A stretch of 64,000 bases of DNA from Streptomyces sp. NBC_01296 (GCF_035984415.1 NZ_CP130720.1:7688001-7752000), one strand, 5' to 3'; counted from the first letter of the stretch, positions 25,204-33,953 are shown. The notes: generated by a model from the letters alone, not told the origin. Numbers and translations are program-made.

Positions 25204-27030
25204 ATGGGCTCTGGAGTTCTCGCGAAGCTGGGCAGCGTGATCACCGCCAAGACGGCCGCGGTGGCGGCCGCAGGTGCCCTGGTGGTGTCCGGCGCCGTCG
25301 GGGTCGGCGTCTGGGCGGTCAACGGCGGCCCGCAGCTGGTCGTGGTGCAGCGCAGCGCCTCGGTGTCGGTCCCGGCGCGCGGCGAGCAGGCCGCGATCGC
25401 CCCGTGCCAGGCGCACGAGAAGGCGCTCGGCGGCGGGTACGCGGTCACCGGCACCGGCTTCGCCACGAGCAGTCTCTTCGTGGGCGACGCCTGGCTGACG
25501 GCCGCCTACAACCCGGACGACGCGCCCGCCACGCTCACCTCGTACGCCCTGTGCATCAACGCGAAACCGGAGTTCCGCGGGGACGCCGACTGGTCCCAGA
25601 CTGCGCATGCCTACCACGACCGGCGGGACAAGATGGGCACCGACAGCGTCGGCGGGGCCATCCACGACCTCACGATCGGCGGGCCGTTCCGCGACGCGGC
25701 GCACAACGCCTCCCCCTCGCTGTCCTGCCCCGGCGGCTTCACCTCGCTGGGCACCGAGTTCCGGGCGGGCCGCACCCTGACGGGCCGCGCCGTCGCGCCG
25801 GTTCCGCTCGACACCCTGACCACGCAATCGGCCATCGCGGGTGCCCAGCCCTTGCCCCGCGTCATGCTCAACCCGGGATCCCGGCTGAGTACCGGTGTGT
25901 TCCCGCTCCGCACGTCCGAGTACATCGAGCACCAGACCCGGATCGAGGATCCGCAGCCCCCGGAGGCGAACTACGCGGTCACGGTCCGGCCGATCTGTGT
26001 CCGGCTCAAGGACGTGTCCGTGGCCACGACGAAGGTGGCGGTGGCCGCAGGCGGCAGCGCGTCCGGCGTCGTGTCCTGCCCGAAGGGGAAGCTGGTGGTC
26101 GGCGGAGGCTTCCAGTTCCCCGCCGAGAACGAGGAAACCTCCCCCCAGGCCCCGACGCGCTTCTTCGGCGACGGCTGGCTGTACGCGCCGACCGACGCAC
26201 CGGCTGCCGGTGAGTCCTCGGGCAGCAAGGTGAAGGCCTGGCACGTCACCGGCAGGAACCAGCAGAAGGCCGGTCTCGACTATTACAACTCGGTCTGGAT
26301 CGAGCACAGCGACCGCGAGACGCTCACCGGCAACGGTTACTTCGACACACACGGCCGGGGCCCCGACGACCAGGTACTGCGCGCCCTGGCCGTGCCCGAC
26401 AGCCAGGAGATGGTCGCCAGCGCGGTCTGCGCCACGATCGACGCCAAGCCCACCGAGCCGGCCAAGGCCCCCTCGCCGCCCGTCGTCACCCGGCCGGAAC
26501 TGCCGCACGCACTCGACCCGCTGCCGGGCGCGACCGGCGGCACGGGCTCCGCCTCACCCTCGGCCCCGACCCCCGGCGCCTCGCCCACGACGAGCCCGAC
26601 CGCCTCGCCCGGTACGTCTCCCACGCCCGGCAGCCCCAACAGCCCGGGCACCCCGACCACGGGCGGCCCGAGTCGGCCGGCCACCCCGTCGCAGGGCAGT
26701 TCGCCGACCCGCCAGCAGCCGCAGGCACCGACGGTGAGCATCCAGCAGCCCGGCGCCGGCGGACAACTGAGGCGCGGCTGCGAGGAGTCGTTCGCCGGGA
26801 CGGCCCGGACCCGCCCGGGCAACCAGCCCGTCACCGACCCGCAGTACACGAGCTGGCGGATCACCGGGCCGAACGGGCCGGTGACGCTGGGCGCGGGCGC
26901 CTCCGGCCGCTTCCTCGTCCCGCTGCTGCCCGACGGAACGTACAAGCTGGTGTTCAGCGCCACCGATCCGGCGGCCGGACTCACCGGCAGCGCGGAGGTT
27001 TCCGTGAAGATCGTCGGCTGTCTGCGCTGA
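25204..27030 (+). CDS. Membrane-anchored surface protein with repeated Cys/Gly domains and an Ig-like end
   Basis: The 608-residue protein has an N-terminal hydrophobic anchor (AAVAAAGALVVSGAVGVGVW). It then shows a module seen in at least two, probably three copies, each centred on Cys, Lys/Gly and LGGG(Y/F) and ending in a second Cys (CQAHEKALGGGYAV to LCIN; CPGGFTSLGTEF; CPKGKLVVGGGFQF to AVCATI). A Pro/Ser/Thr/Gly-rich linker of about 85 residues follows, and a beta-sandwich-like end domain with two cysteines (GCEESF and VGCLR). No sortase motif is present. I do not recognise the module. The architecture suggests an exported adhesin- or wall-associated protein. ATG 25204 has GGGAGGGG upstream. 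Confidence 0.72.
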   Translation: MGSGVLAKLGSVITAKTAAVAAAGALVVSGAVGVGVWAVNGGPQLVVVQRSASVSVPARGEQAAIAPCQAHEKALGGGYAVTGTGFATSSLFVGDAWLTAAYNPDDAPATLTSYALCINAKPEFRGDADWSQTAHAYHDRRDKMGTDSVGGAIHDLTIGGPFRDAAHNASPSLSCPGGFTSLGTEFRAGRTLTGRAVAPVPLDTLTTQSAIAGAQPLPRVMLNPGSRLSTGVFPLRTSEYIEHQTRIEDPQPPEANYAVTVRPICVRLKDVSVATTKVAVAAGGSASGVVSCPKGKLVVGGGFQFPAENEETSPQAPTRFFGDGWLYAPTDAPAAGESSGSKVKAWHVTGRNQQKAGLDYYNSVWIEHSDRETLTGNGYFDTHGRGPDDQVLRALAVPDSQEMVASAVCATIDAKPTEPAKAPSPPVVTRPELPHALDPLPGATGGTGSASPSAPTPGASPTTSPTASPGTSPTPGSPNSPGTPTTGGPSRPATPSQGSSPTRQQPQAPTVSIQQPGAGGQLRRGCEESFAGTARTRPGNQPVTDPQYTSWRITGPNGPVTLGAGASGRFLVPLLPDGTYKLVFSATDPAAGLTGSAEVSVKIVGCLR

Positions 27031-27165
27031 ACACAGAAGGCTGAACGGGGAACACCCTTCGGGGGAACGGCGCCGCGAGGGTGGCCGGGGTTCCGGACGG
27101 AGAGGATCATGAGGAGGGCGCCGGCCCGCCGGGCCCCGCCTCGCCACCGAGTCCAGGAGGTACGT

Positions 27166-28809
27166 GTGTCTGCCGCGTCGAGCACCGCGTCGTCGAGTTA
27201 TGCATCCGGGGTCTTCGAAGTGCCGCTGCTGGGCGACACGATCGGCGAGAACCTGGACCGCACCGTCCGCCGGTTCCCCGACCGCGACGCCCTCGTCGAC
27301 GTCGCCGCCGGGCGCAGGTGGACGTACGCGCAGCTCGCCGCCGATGTCGACGCCCTCGCGCTGGGCCTGTTGGACCTGGGCATCGTCAAGGGGGACCGGG
27401 TCGGTATCTGGGCGCCCAACCGCGCCGAGTGGACGCTGGTGCAGTACGCCACCGCCAAGATCGGGGCGATCCTCGTCACCGTCAACCCGGCTTACCGTAC
27501 GCACGAGTTGGAGTACGTCCTGCGGCAGTCCGGGATCCGGCTGCTCGTCGCGGCGGAGCGCTTCAAGACCTCCGACTACGCCGGGATGATCGAGGAGGTG
27601 CGGCCGCACTGCCCGGAGCTGGAGTTCACGGTCCTGCTGGACGGGCCGCGGTGGACGTCCCTGCTCGAGCAGGGACGCCGGGGCGACCCGGCCGAGCTCG
27701 TACGGGCGGGGGCCGGGCTCAGCCCGGACGACCCGATCAACATCCAGTACACCTCGGGAACCACCGGCTTCCCCAAGGGTGCGACCCTGTCGCACCACAA
27801 CATCCTCAACAACGGCTTCTTCGTCGGCGAGTTGTGCCACTACACCGAGCAGGACCGGGTCTGCATCCCGGTGCCGTTCTACCACTGCTTCGGCATGGTC
27901 ATGGGCAACCTCGCCTGCACCAGCCACGGCGCTGCGATGGTCATCCCGGCGCCGTCGTTCGATCCGGAGGCCACCCTCGCCGCGGTCGAGGCGGAGTCCT
28001 GCACCTCCCTGTACGGGGTCCCCACCATGTTCATCGCCGAGCTGGCCGCGCCCGGCTTCGACGCGTACGACCTGTCCGGCCTGCGTACGGGGATCATGGC
28101 GGGCTCGCCGTGCCCGGTCGAGGTGATGAAGGAGGTCATCGAGCGGATGGGCATGCGCGAGGTGTCCATCTGCTACGGGATGACGGAGACCTCGCCGGTC
28201 TCGACGCAGACCCGGGCCGACGACTCGGTCGAGCGCAGGGTGTCCACCGTCGGCCGCGTCGGACCGCACCTGGAGGTCAAGGTGGTCGATCCGCAGTCCG
28301 GACGGACCGTGCCCCGCGGCGAGCCGGGGGAGCTGTGCACCCGCGGCTACTCGGTGATGCTCGGTTACTGGGGCGAGCCGGAGCGCACCGCCGAGGCCGT
28401 CGACGCCGCGCGCTGGATGCACACCGGAGACCTGGCGGTGATGGACGGGGACGGCTATCTCAGCATCACCGGGCGCATCAAGGACATGGTGATCCGCGGC
28501 GGGGAGAACGTGTACCCGCGCGAGATCGAGGAGTTCCTCCACGCCCATCCGGACGTGCTGGACGTCCAGGTCATCGGCGTCCCCGACCCCAAGTACGGGG
28601 AGGAGCTGATGGCGTGGGTGCGGATGCGCGAGGGAGCGGAGCCGCTGACCGCGGCCGCCGTCCGTGCCTTCTGCGACGGACGGCTGGCCCATTTCAAGAT
28701 CCCGCGGTACGTGCACGTCGTGGACGAGTTCCCGATGACGGTGACCGGGAAGATCCGCAAGGTCGAGATGCGCGAGACGGCGGCCCGCCTGCTGGAGGTC
28801 TCCTCCTAG
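27166..28809 (+). CDS. AMP-binding fatty acyl-CoA synthetase
   Basis: The 547-residue protein carries the adenylate-forming signatures: P-loop YTSGTTGFPKG (from residue about 195), the A5 motif YGMTETSP, A7 HTGDLAVMDGDGYL, A8 GRIKDMVIRGGENVYPREIEE, and the catalytic Lys in TGKIRK near the C-terminus. Length and motifs fit medium/long-chain acyl-CoA ligases (FadD-like) that activate carboxylic acids through acyl-AMP to CoA thioesters. The GTG at 27166 follows AGGAGG by five bases, which fixes the start; a longer frame upstream lacks a site. No beta-oxidation genes are adjacent, so the substrate cannot be inferred. Confidence 0.92.
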   Translation: MSAASSTASSSYASGVFEVPLLGDTIGENLDRTVRRFPDRDALVDVAAGRRWTYAQLAADVDALALGLLDLGIVKGDRVGIWAPNRAEWTLVQYATAKIGAILVTVNPAYRTHELEYVLRQSGIRLLVAAERFKTSDYAGMIEEVRPHCPELEFTVLLDGPRWTSLLEQGRRGDPAELVRAGAGLSPDDPINIQYTSGTTGFPKGATLSHHNILNNGFFVGELCHYTEQDRVCIPVPFYHCFGMVMGNLACTSHGAAMVIPAPSFDPEATLAAVEAESCTSLYGVPTMFIAELAAPGFDAYDLSGLRTGIMAGSPCPVEVMKEVIERMGMREVSICYGMTETSPVSTQTRADDSVERRVSTVGRVGPHLEVKVVDPQSGRTVPRGEPGELCTRGYSVMLGYWGEPERTAEAVDAARWMHTGDLAVMDGDGYLSITGRIKDMVIRGGENVYPREIEEFLHAHPDVLDVQVIGVPDPKYGEELMAWVRMREGAEPLTAAAVRAFCDGRLAHFKIPRYVHVVDEFPMTVTGKIRKVEMRETAARLLEVSS

Positions 28810-28831
28810 CAGCCGGGCCGAACGGCGCGGT

Positions 28832-29158
28832 TCAGTTGCGGGGGGACAGCTCGGCCATGGCGCTCCAGCCCTGGCCGGGCACCTCGACGTGGATGATCTC
28901 CGGCGTGCTGGCGATGGCGCCCGCGAGGGTCTCCATACCGGCCTTGAAGTGGTCGGACGCGACGTGCGCGGCGCCCGCCTCGGCGTCGGTGAAGGCTTCC
29001 AGGAGCGTGTACTTGTGGGGGTCGTCGACGCTGCGCGACCAGTCGTAGAAGAGGTTGCCCGGCTCGTTGCGGGTGGCTCGGGTGAACGCGTCGACGAGGG
29101 TGAGCCAGTTGTCGCTGTGCTCCGGACGGACGTCGAACCTGACGGCGATGAAGATCAT
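28832..29158 (-). CDS. Antibiotic biosynthesis monooxygenase (ABM) domain protein
   Basis: The 108-residue protein is a single ABM-type ferredoxin-like barrel: FIAVRFDVRPEH, then ATRNEPGNLFYDWSRSVDDPHKYTLLEAFTDAEA, and ASDHFK. Despite the name, the family includes YgiN-like quinol monooxygenases and many small enzymes of unknown substrate; they act as dimers without a cofactor. ATG 29158 begins the domain directly; the ribosome binding site is weak. It lies downstream of the IclR gene in the same direction, with an 8+8 palindrome between them that may serve as operator. Confidence 0.85.
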   Translation of the reverse strand: MIFIAVRFDVRPEHSDNWLTLVDAFTRATRNEPGNLFYDWSRSVDDPHKYTLLEAFTDAEAGAAHVASDHFKAGMETLAGAIASTPEIIHVEVPGQGWSAMAELSPRN

Positions 29159-29209
29159 GCCGACCAGCCTGGCAGGCCGCCGCGGGCCGCGCATCCCCAT
29201 CGCGCCGTA

Positions 29210-29228
29210 TTTCCGACAGGGTCGGAAA
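29210..29228. promoter_or_regulatory. Candidate operator upstream of the ABM gene
   Basis: TTTCCGAC (29210-29217), AGG, GTCGGAAA (29221-29228) is a perfect 19-base hyphenated palindrome, 51 bases before the ABM start. Its position points to control of the ABM gene, possibly by the neighbouring IclR protein. Confidence 0.5.
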
Positions 29229-29246
29229 ACGGCCTGCCGGGCGTCC

Positions 29247-29996
29247 TCACCCGCAGTCCGCCGCGGCCTGCGCGAGCGCGCTGCGGATCTCCTGCGGGCG
29301 CCGCCGGAACTCCCCGGTCGGCAGGGACACCGACAGGGCCTGCACCGCGTCGCCGTCGCCGTCGCCGCCGCTCCCGCGCGGCAGGGCGACGGCCAGGCAG
29401 GTGTACGAGGGATCGGCCTCCCCGACGGAGAGGGCGAAACCCTGCCACCGGACCCGGGACAGCTCCGCCTCCAGCAGTTCGGCGCTGGTGATGGTGGCCC
29501 CGGTCAGGCGGGCCATTCCGTGCTCGGCCAGGTACCGCCGCCGCAGCGGCCGGGGCAGCTCGGCGAGCAGCGCCTTGCCGTGCGCGGTGGCGTGCGCCCG
29601 GGTCTCCCGCCCGGGGGTGAACGGGTTCGCCGCGTCCGTGACCGGGGCGGTGGTGTCGACGACGGTGATCAGGCCGCCCCGGTAGGCGGTGTGGTACGCC
29701 TCGGCGCCGGTGGCGCGCCGCAGCCGGGCCAGCAGATCGGCCATGCGCGGCGCGGGCTCCAGCTGCCGCAGCAGGCTCCGGTGCAGCCCGGGGATGCGCG
29801 GTCCCAGCCCGAATCCCTGCGCGGTGCGGACGAGGTACCCGCGTGCGGTCAGCGGGGCCAGCAGGTGGTACGCGGTGGACAGGGAGCACCCCGTCCGGCG
29901 TGCCAGCGCCTTGGCGCTGACCGGCCCGGCCGCGTCGGCCACGGCGTCGAGGATCGCCAGCGCGCGGTCGACGGACTGCGGACCGGTGGGCGGCAT
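29247..29996 (-). CDS. IclR family transcriptional regulator
   Basis: The 249-residue protein has an N-terminal winged helix-turn-helix (SVDRALAILDAV, then LARRTGCSLSTAYHLLAPLTARGYLVR) and the C-terminal IclR effector domain (about 80-249), including HTAYRGGLITVVD, AHATAHGKALLAELP and a late GEADPSYTCLAVALP region. A Gly/Asp repeat (GGDGDGD) interrupts the last part. IclR proteins usually control catabolism of aromatic or small organic acids. The ATG at 29996 directly precedes the domain. The ABM gene downstream is a possible target. Confidence 0.9.
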   Translation of the reverse strand: MPPTGPQSVDRALAILDAVADAAGPVSAKALARRTGCSLSTAYHLLAPLTARGYLVRTAQGFGLGPRIPGLHRSLLRQLEPAPRMADLLARLRRATGAEAYHTAYRGGLITVVDTTAPVTDAANPFTPGRETRAHATAHGKALLAELPRPLRRRYLAEHGMARLTGATITSAELLEAELSRVRWQGFALSVGEADPSYTCLAVALPRGSGGDGDGDAVQALSVSLPTGEFRRRPQEIRSALAQAAADCG

Positions 29997-30111
29997 GGTC
30001 GGTTCTCCCGAGGTGGTGACGGCACGGATCCCCGAGCCTATGCCGCAGCGGACGGGCGGCGTTCATCGAACGTTGACCGGACGCAGAGGGGGAGCGTGCA
30101 CAGTCGTGCGC

Positions 30112-30810
30112 ATGGACAGCGAACACGGCACCCCCGCACGGCGGTACGACCCTGCGGCAGCCGCGGACCTCACCGGCATCCGGCTCGCCCACCGCGCGAT
30201 CCTGGCCGACATCGAGCGCCTCGCCCGGCTGCTCGCCGCTCTCGCCGCGGCCGCGGAACCGGCCGGGCCCGCGCGGGCGGAGGCCGTCGCCCGCTACGTG
30301 CACCGCTACCACTCCGTCGTACGCGGCCACCACCGCGGCGAGGACGAGATCCTGTGGCCGGTGGTCCTGGACGCGGTACCCGACGCGGCCGATGCGGTGG
30401 CCGGCATCGTGCGCTTCCTCCACGACCACGAGGCGCTCGACGCGCTCCAGGCCGCCTGCGACGCGGCCGCGGACCGCTTCGCCGCCGAACCCGGCCGCCA
30501 CGCCCGGCGGCTGGCCGGGCTCCTCGCCGACCAGCGGGATCTGCTGGCCGAGCACATCGAAGCCGAGGAGCAGCACGTGTTCCCGGTCATCGCCGCCCGG
30601 GTGCCCGGCGCCGCCTACGCCGCCGCGGAGGCGCGCATCCGCAGCGCCGACCGGTCCGCCGACCCGGCCTGGGCCCGCGCCTGGCTGCTGAGCCACGCCA
30701 CCGAGGACGAGGCCCGCCGCCTGCTGCCCGGCCCCGCCGCCGACCCGGCTGCGCGGGAACCCCTGCTCCGGGCGTACGCCGCCGAAGTGGCGCTGGTGTT
30801 CGCGGCCTGA
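30112..30810 (+). CDS. Hemerythrin-domain protein
   Basis: The 232-residue protein is a four-helix hemerythrin/HHE protein with His/Glu di-iron ligand positions: RLAHRAIL, HRYHSVVRGHHRGEDEILWPVV, FLHDHEAL and LLAEHIEAEEQHVFPVI. Such proteins bind oxygen or nitric oxide or take part in iron and redox sensing. A C-terminal helical extension (about 175-232) is unassigned. ATG 30112 is used; GTG 30106 in the same frame is closer to the GGGGGAG site and may be the real start. Convergent with cynR. Confidence 0.87.
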   Translation: MDSEHGTPARRYDPAAAADLTGIRLAHRAILADIERLARLLAALAAAAEPAGPARAEAVARYVHRYHSVVRGHHRGEDEILWPVVLDAVPDAADAVAGIVRFLHDHEALDALQAACDAAADRFAAEPGRHARRLAGLLADQRDLLAEHIEAEEQHVFPVIAARVPGAAYAAAEARIRSADRSADPAWARAWLLSHATEDEARRLLPGPAADPAAREPLLRAYAAEVALVFAA

Positions 30811-30818
30811 GCGCGGTG

Positions 30819-31706
30819 TCAGCCGTCCGCCCACTGCCGGGCCAGCGAGGCGAAGGCGCGGGAGGCGGCGCTCTCGTACGCGCTCTCGCGGCGCAGCAGG
30901 ACCACGGTCCGCGCGGGGAGGGCGGGGGCGAGCGCGACGGGGTGCAGCGGGGTGTGGTCGCGGGTGAGGGCGTCGGGGAGCACCGTGGCGAGCCCGGTGC
31001 GCCGGACGATCTCGGTGAGGGCGCTGATGGAGTTGGCCTCCACCGCGATCGGCGGTGCGACCCGGTGCCGGTGGAAGTACGCGTCGATGTGGGTCCGGGT
31101 CGCGAAGTCGCCGCTGAGCAACGCGAGCGGGCACGCGGCGAGTTCGGACACCGGCAGGGGCTCGCTGCGCCCGGCGTGCGGGTGGGCGGGGCCGACCACC
31201 AGGCCGAGGGACTCGGTGAACAGGTCGGTGGCGCCGACGCCGGGCAGGTGCGCGCCCCGGAAGGCGATGCCCAGGTCCACGGCATCGGCCAGCAGCGCCG
31301 ACTCCAGCCGATCCTGCGTCATCTCCTTGACGTTCAGGGTGATTCCGGGGTGCCGGGCATGGAGTTCCGCGGCCAGCGGGCCGAGCAGGTACGCGGTGAA
31401 CGTCGGCGTCATGGCGAGGCGCAGGCTGCCGCGGGAGAGGTCCGCCACGTCCAGGACGGCCCGCTCGGCGGCGGCCAGGTCCTGGAGTGCGCGGCGCGCG
31501 TACGGGACGAAGGCCGCGCCCGCGTCGGTCAGGCGTACGGCGCGTCCCGTACGGTCCAGCAGCCGGACCCCCACGGTCCGCTCCAGCTGCTTGATCTGCT
31601 GCGACAGCGTGGGCTGCGAGAGGTGCAGCTCCTCGGCGGCGCGGGTGAAGCTGCCGTGTTCTGCCACGGCCAGCAGATAGCGGAGATGGCGCAGTTCCAG
31701 AGGCAT
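30819..31706 (-). CDS. cynR: LysR-type regulator of the cyanate operon
   Basis: The 295-residue LysR protein has the helix-turn-helix MPLELRHLRYLLAVAEHGSF, then AAEELHLSQPTLSQQIKQLE, and a periplasmic-binding-like effector domain (about 90-295). Gene order and similarity fit CynR, which responds to cyanate and activates cynTS. It is divergent from cynT. The ATG at 31706 starts the domain. TATAGT (minus strand, 31718-31713) lies seven bases upstream, so transcription probably starts at or next to the start codon and the message may be leaderless. The longer frame to 31730 would cross that box. Confidence 0.87.
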   Translation of the reverse strand: MPLELRHLRYLLAVAEHGSFTRAAEELHLSQPTLSQQIKQLERTVGVRLLDRTGRAVRLTDAGAAFVPYARRALQDLAAAERAVLDVADLSRGSLRLAMTPTFTAYLLGPLAAELHARHPGITLNVKEMTQDRLESALLADAVDLGIAFRGAHLPGVGATDLFTESLGLVVGPAHPHAGRSEPLPVSELAACPLALLSGDFATRTHIDAYFHRHRVAPPIAVEANSISALTEIVRRTGLATVLPDALTRDHTPLHPVALAPALPARTVVLLRRESAYESAASRAFASLARQWADG

Positions 31707-31712
31707 GGGCAC

Positions 31713-31763
31713 CACTATAGATGTCACCAATACAGATCATGAATAGTGCGTCTTGGACACTAT
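31713..31763. promoter_or_regulatory. CynR operator and divergent promoters
   Basis: Three half-sites occur: CACTAT (31713-31718), ATAGTG (31743-31748) and CACTAT (31758-31763). The last two form the inverted repeat ATAGTG-N9-CACTAT, which contains a LysR T-N11-A core. TATAGG at 31761-31766 is a plausible -10 box for cynT, and TATAGT on the other strand (31713-31718) a -10 box for cynR, so regulator binding would cover both. Confidence 0.6.
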
Positions 31764-31830
31764 AGGTACAGGTCATGCAGGGTGGATCTCGTCAGCCCGA
31801 CCAGGGCGGGCACCACCGAAGGGAGTGACC

Positions 31831-32445
31831 GTGCAAGACCTCGCCGAGGGCGTCGCGCACTTTCAGCAGGACGTCTTCCCGGCCAAGGCGGAGCTCTTCG
31901 CCCGCCTGGCGACCACCCACCGGCCGCACACGCTCTTCATCAGCTGCTCCGACGCCCGCGTCGTCCCGGAGCTGATCACCCAGCGGGAGCCTGGCGAGCT
32001 GTTCGTCATCCGGACCGCCGGCAACCTCGTACCGGCCCGTGCGGCCGCAGCCGACGGCGGCGACGGCGGCGACGGCATTGACGGGGTCGCGGCCAGCATC
32101 GAGTACGCGCTCGCCGTCCTCGGCGTCCGCGACATCGTGGTCTGCGGACACTCCGCCTGCGGCGCCATGACCGCACTCGCCGCCGGCCAGGACCTGGCGG
32201 AGCTGCCCGCCATCGCCGGCTGGCTGCGCCACGCGGCGCCCACCGGGACGCCGCAGGACGGCGTCGAGGCACTGATCCGCAACAACGTCGCCGCGCAGCT
32301 CGCGCACCTCGCCACGCACCCCGCGGTGGCCCGCGCCCTGGCCGCGGACGCCGTCACCCTGCACGGCTGGGTCTACGACATCCCCACCGGCACGGTCGAG
32401 CGGATCGATCCCGCCTCCGGCCGGTCCGCCGCCCTCGCGGCCTGA
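31831..32445 (+). CDS. cynT: Beta-class carbonic anhydrase of the cyanate operon
   Basis: The 204-residue enzyme shows the beta-carbonic anhydrase zinc ligands Cys39, His107 and Cys110, and the Asp41/Arg43 dyad in SCSDAR. It interconverts carbon dioxide and bicarbonate. In cyanate metabolism, CynT keeps bicarbonate available, because cyanase needs bicarbonate to convert cyanate to carbamate and then ammonia and carbon dioxide. GTG 31831 has GAAGGGA six bases upstream; the open frame before it overlaps the operator. A Gly/Asp repeat (residues 74-84) is an insertion in a loop. Cyanase follows after 42 bases. Confidence 0.92.
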   Translation: MQDLAEGVAHFQQDVFPAKAELFARLATTHRPHTLFISCSDARVVPELITQREPGELFVIRTAGNLVPARAAAADGGDGGDGIDGVAASIEYALAVLGVRDIVVCGHSACGAMTALAAGQDLAELPAIAGWLRHAAPTGTPQDGVEALIRNNVAAQLAHLATHPAVARALAADAVTLHGWVYDIPTGTVERIDPASGRSAALAA

Positions 32446-32487
32446 ATCCGCCCTTCCCGCCACTCCACCCCAGAAAGGGAACCTCCC

Positions 32488-32958
32488 GTGATCCACGCCC
32501 AGTTCGACCCCTCCGCCCGCCAGGCCCTGGCCGCCGCCGCCGTTGACGCCAAGATCCGCAAGGACCTCACCTGGCAGCAGATCGCCGACGCGGCCGGCCT
32601 GTCGGTCGCCTTCGTCACCGCCGCGGTACTCGGCCAGCACCCCCTGCCGGCCGCCTCCGCCGAAGCCGTCGCCGAGCTCCTCGGCCTCGACGCCGACGCG
32701 GCGCTGCTCCTGCAGACGATCCCGACCCGGGGCTCGATCCCCGGCGGCATCCCGACCGACCCGACCGTCTACCGCTTCCACGAGATGCTCCAGGTCTACG
32801 GCACCACCCTCAAGGCCCTGGTCCACGAGCAGTTCGGCGACGGCATCATCAGCGCGATCAACTTCAAGCTGGACGTCAGGAAGGTCGCGGACCCCGAAGG
32901 CGGCGAGCGCGCCGTCATCACCCTCGACGGCAAATACCTCCCCACCAAGCCCTTCTAG
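32488..32958 (+). CDS. cynS: Cyanate hydratase (cyanase)
   Basis: The 156-residue protein is a full-length cyanase with all three catalytic residues in the same numbering as the E. coli enzyme: Arg96, Glu99 (YRFHEM) and Ser122 (GDGIISAINF). It has the N-terminal helix-turn-helix-like domain and C-terminal swapped dimer arm; the active enzyme is a decamer. It catalyses bicarbonate-dependent breakdown of cyanate to ammonia and carbon dioxide. GTG 32488 is preceded by GAAAGGGA. Its stop codon overlaps the stop of the convergent regulator gene by four bases (32955-32958). Confidence 0.95.
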   Translation: MIHAQFDPSARQALAAAAVDAKIRKDLTWQQIADAAGLSVAFVTAAVLGQHPLPAASAEAVAELLGLDADAALLLQTIPTRGSIPGGIPTDPTVYRFHEMLQVYGTTLKALVHEQFGDGIISAINFKLDVRKVADPEGGERAVITLDGKYLPTKPF

Positions 32959-33953
32959 GCACAGGCGTCGAGGAGCGTCTCGGCGACCGCAGTGCGGGCG
33001 TACAGCACCGAGCGGCCCGCACGGTGCGCGCTGACCAGGCCCGCGTCGCGCAGCGCGGTCAGGTTCTGGGACACCCCCGCCGCCGAGAGCCCCGTACGGC
33101 GGGCCAGCTCGGTGGTCGAGGCGGGCGCCGCGAGCTCCGTCAGCAGCAGGGTCCGCGAACGGCCGAGCACGGCGGCGAGGGCCTCGGCCTTCCCGGTCGG
33201 CGGCCGCGAGGCCCACAGCGACCCCACCCCGCGGGCCGGATAGGCGAGCTGCGGCGGATCCGGCGGCGTCATCCGGGTCAGCAGGCCCGGCCCGAGGAAG
33301 GCCGAGGGCACCAGCAGCAGCCCCCTGCCCGCCGTCTCCCGGGACAGGGGCCGGGTCCGGCGCACCAGCCGCAGGGTGTTGTCGTCCCACTGCACCGCAC
33401 TGTGCAGCTCGTTGATGACCTGGCCGGCACCCTGCTCGGCGGCCTGCCGGGCCCGGTGGAAGACGTCGGCCTCCAGCACCGAGCGGATCCGGGCCCAGTA
33501 CGGGGCGAGCGCGAGCTTCCAGTACGCCTCGATCTCCTCCGCCAGCCGGGGCAGCCGGGCCTGCGGGTCCGCGTGCAGGGCCCGGGCCCGGGGCCCGAGC
33601 GGGCCCTGGTGGTAGCGCAGGTGGTCGAGGTTGCGGCGGACCGGGTCGGCGGCAGCGGCCAGGACCCCGGCCAGCTCCGCCGCCAGGGCGGGGGCCGGTC
33701 CGGCGGGCGCAGGGTTGAGGAAGTGGGGTACGTACCCCTTGGGCGGGATCAGCTCGGCGAGCCAGCCCCGGTCCAGCCCGGCGGCCGCCAGCCGGGGCCG
33801 TACCTGCTCCGCCCACGGCCGGTACACGGGCGAGACGGCGCCGTCGTTCAGCAGCCGCCGGAAGCTGGTCACCACCTCCCACAACGGCGAGACGGCGAAC
33901 CGCATCTGCGCCAGATCGCCCGCCGAGAACGCCAACTCCGCCAGGAGGACCAC
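32955..33953 (-). CDS. DUF5937/ArsR-type transcriptional regulator
   Basis: The 332-residue protein has an N-terminal helical domain (MRFAVSPLWEVVTSFRRLL and following), recalling DUF5937, and a C-terminal ArsR-like winged helix (about 255-325: ELARRTGLSAAGVSQNLTALRDAGLVSAHRAGRSVLY). No metal-binding Cys set is present, so it is probably a small-molecule sensor. GTG 33953 is the start used. It is divergent from an aldo/keto reductase gene with a perfect palindrome between them, a classic regulator-target arrangement, and converges with cynS by a four-base overlap. Confidence 0.85.
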   Translation of the reverse strand: MVLLAELAFSAGDLAQMRFAVSPLWEVVTSFRRLLNDGAVSPVYRPWAEQVRPRLAAAGLDRGWLAELIPPKGYVPHFLNPAPAGPAPALAAELAGVLAAAADPVRRNLDHLRYHQGPLGPRARALHADPQARLPRLAEEIEAYWKLALAPYWARIRSVLEADVFHRARQAAEQGAGQVINELHSAVQWDDNTLRLVRRTRPLSRETAGRGLLLVPSAFLGPGLLTRMTPPDPPQLAYPARGVGSLWASRPPTGKAEALAAVLGRSRTLLLTELAAPASTTELARRTGLSAAGVSQNLTALRDAGLVSAHRAGRSVLYARTAVAETLLDACA

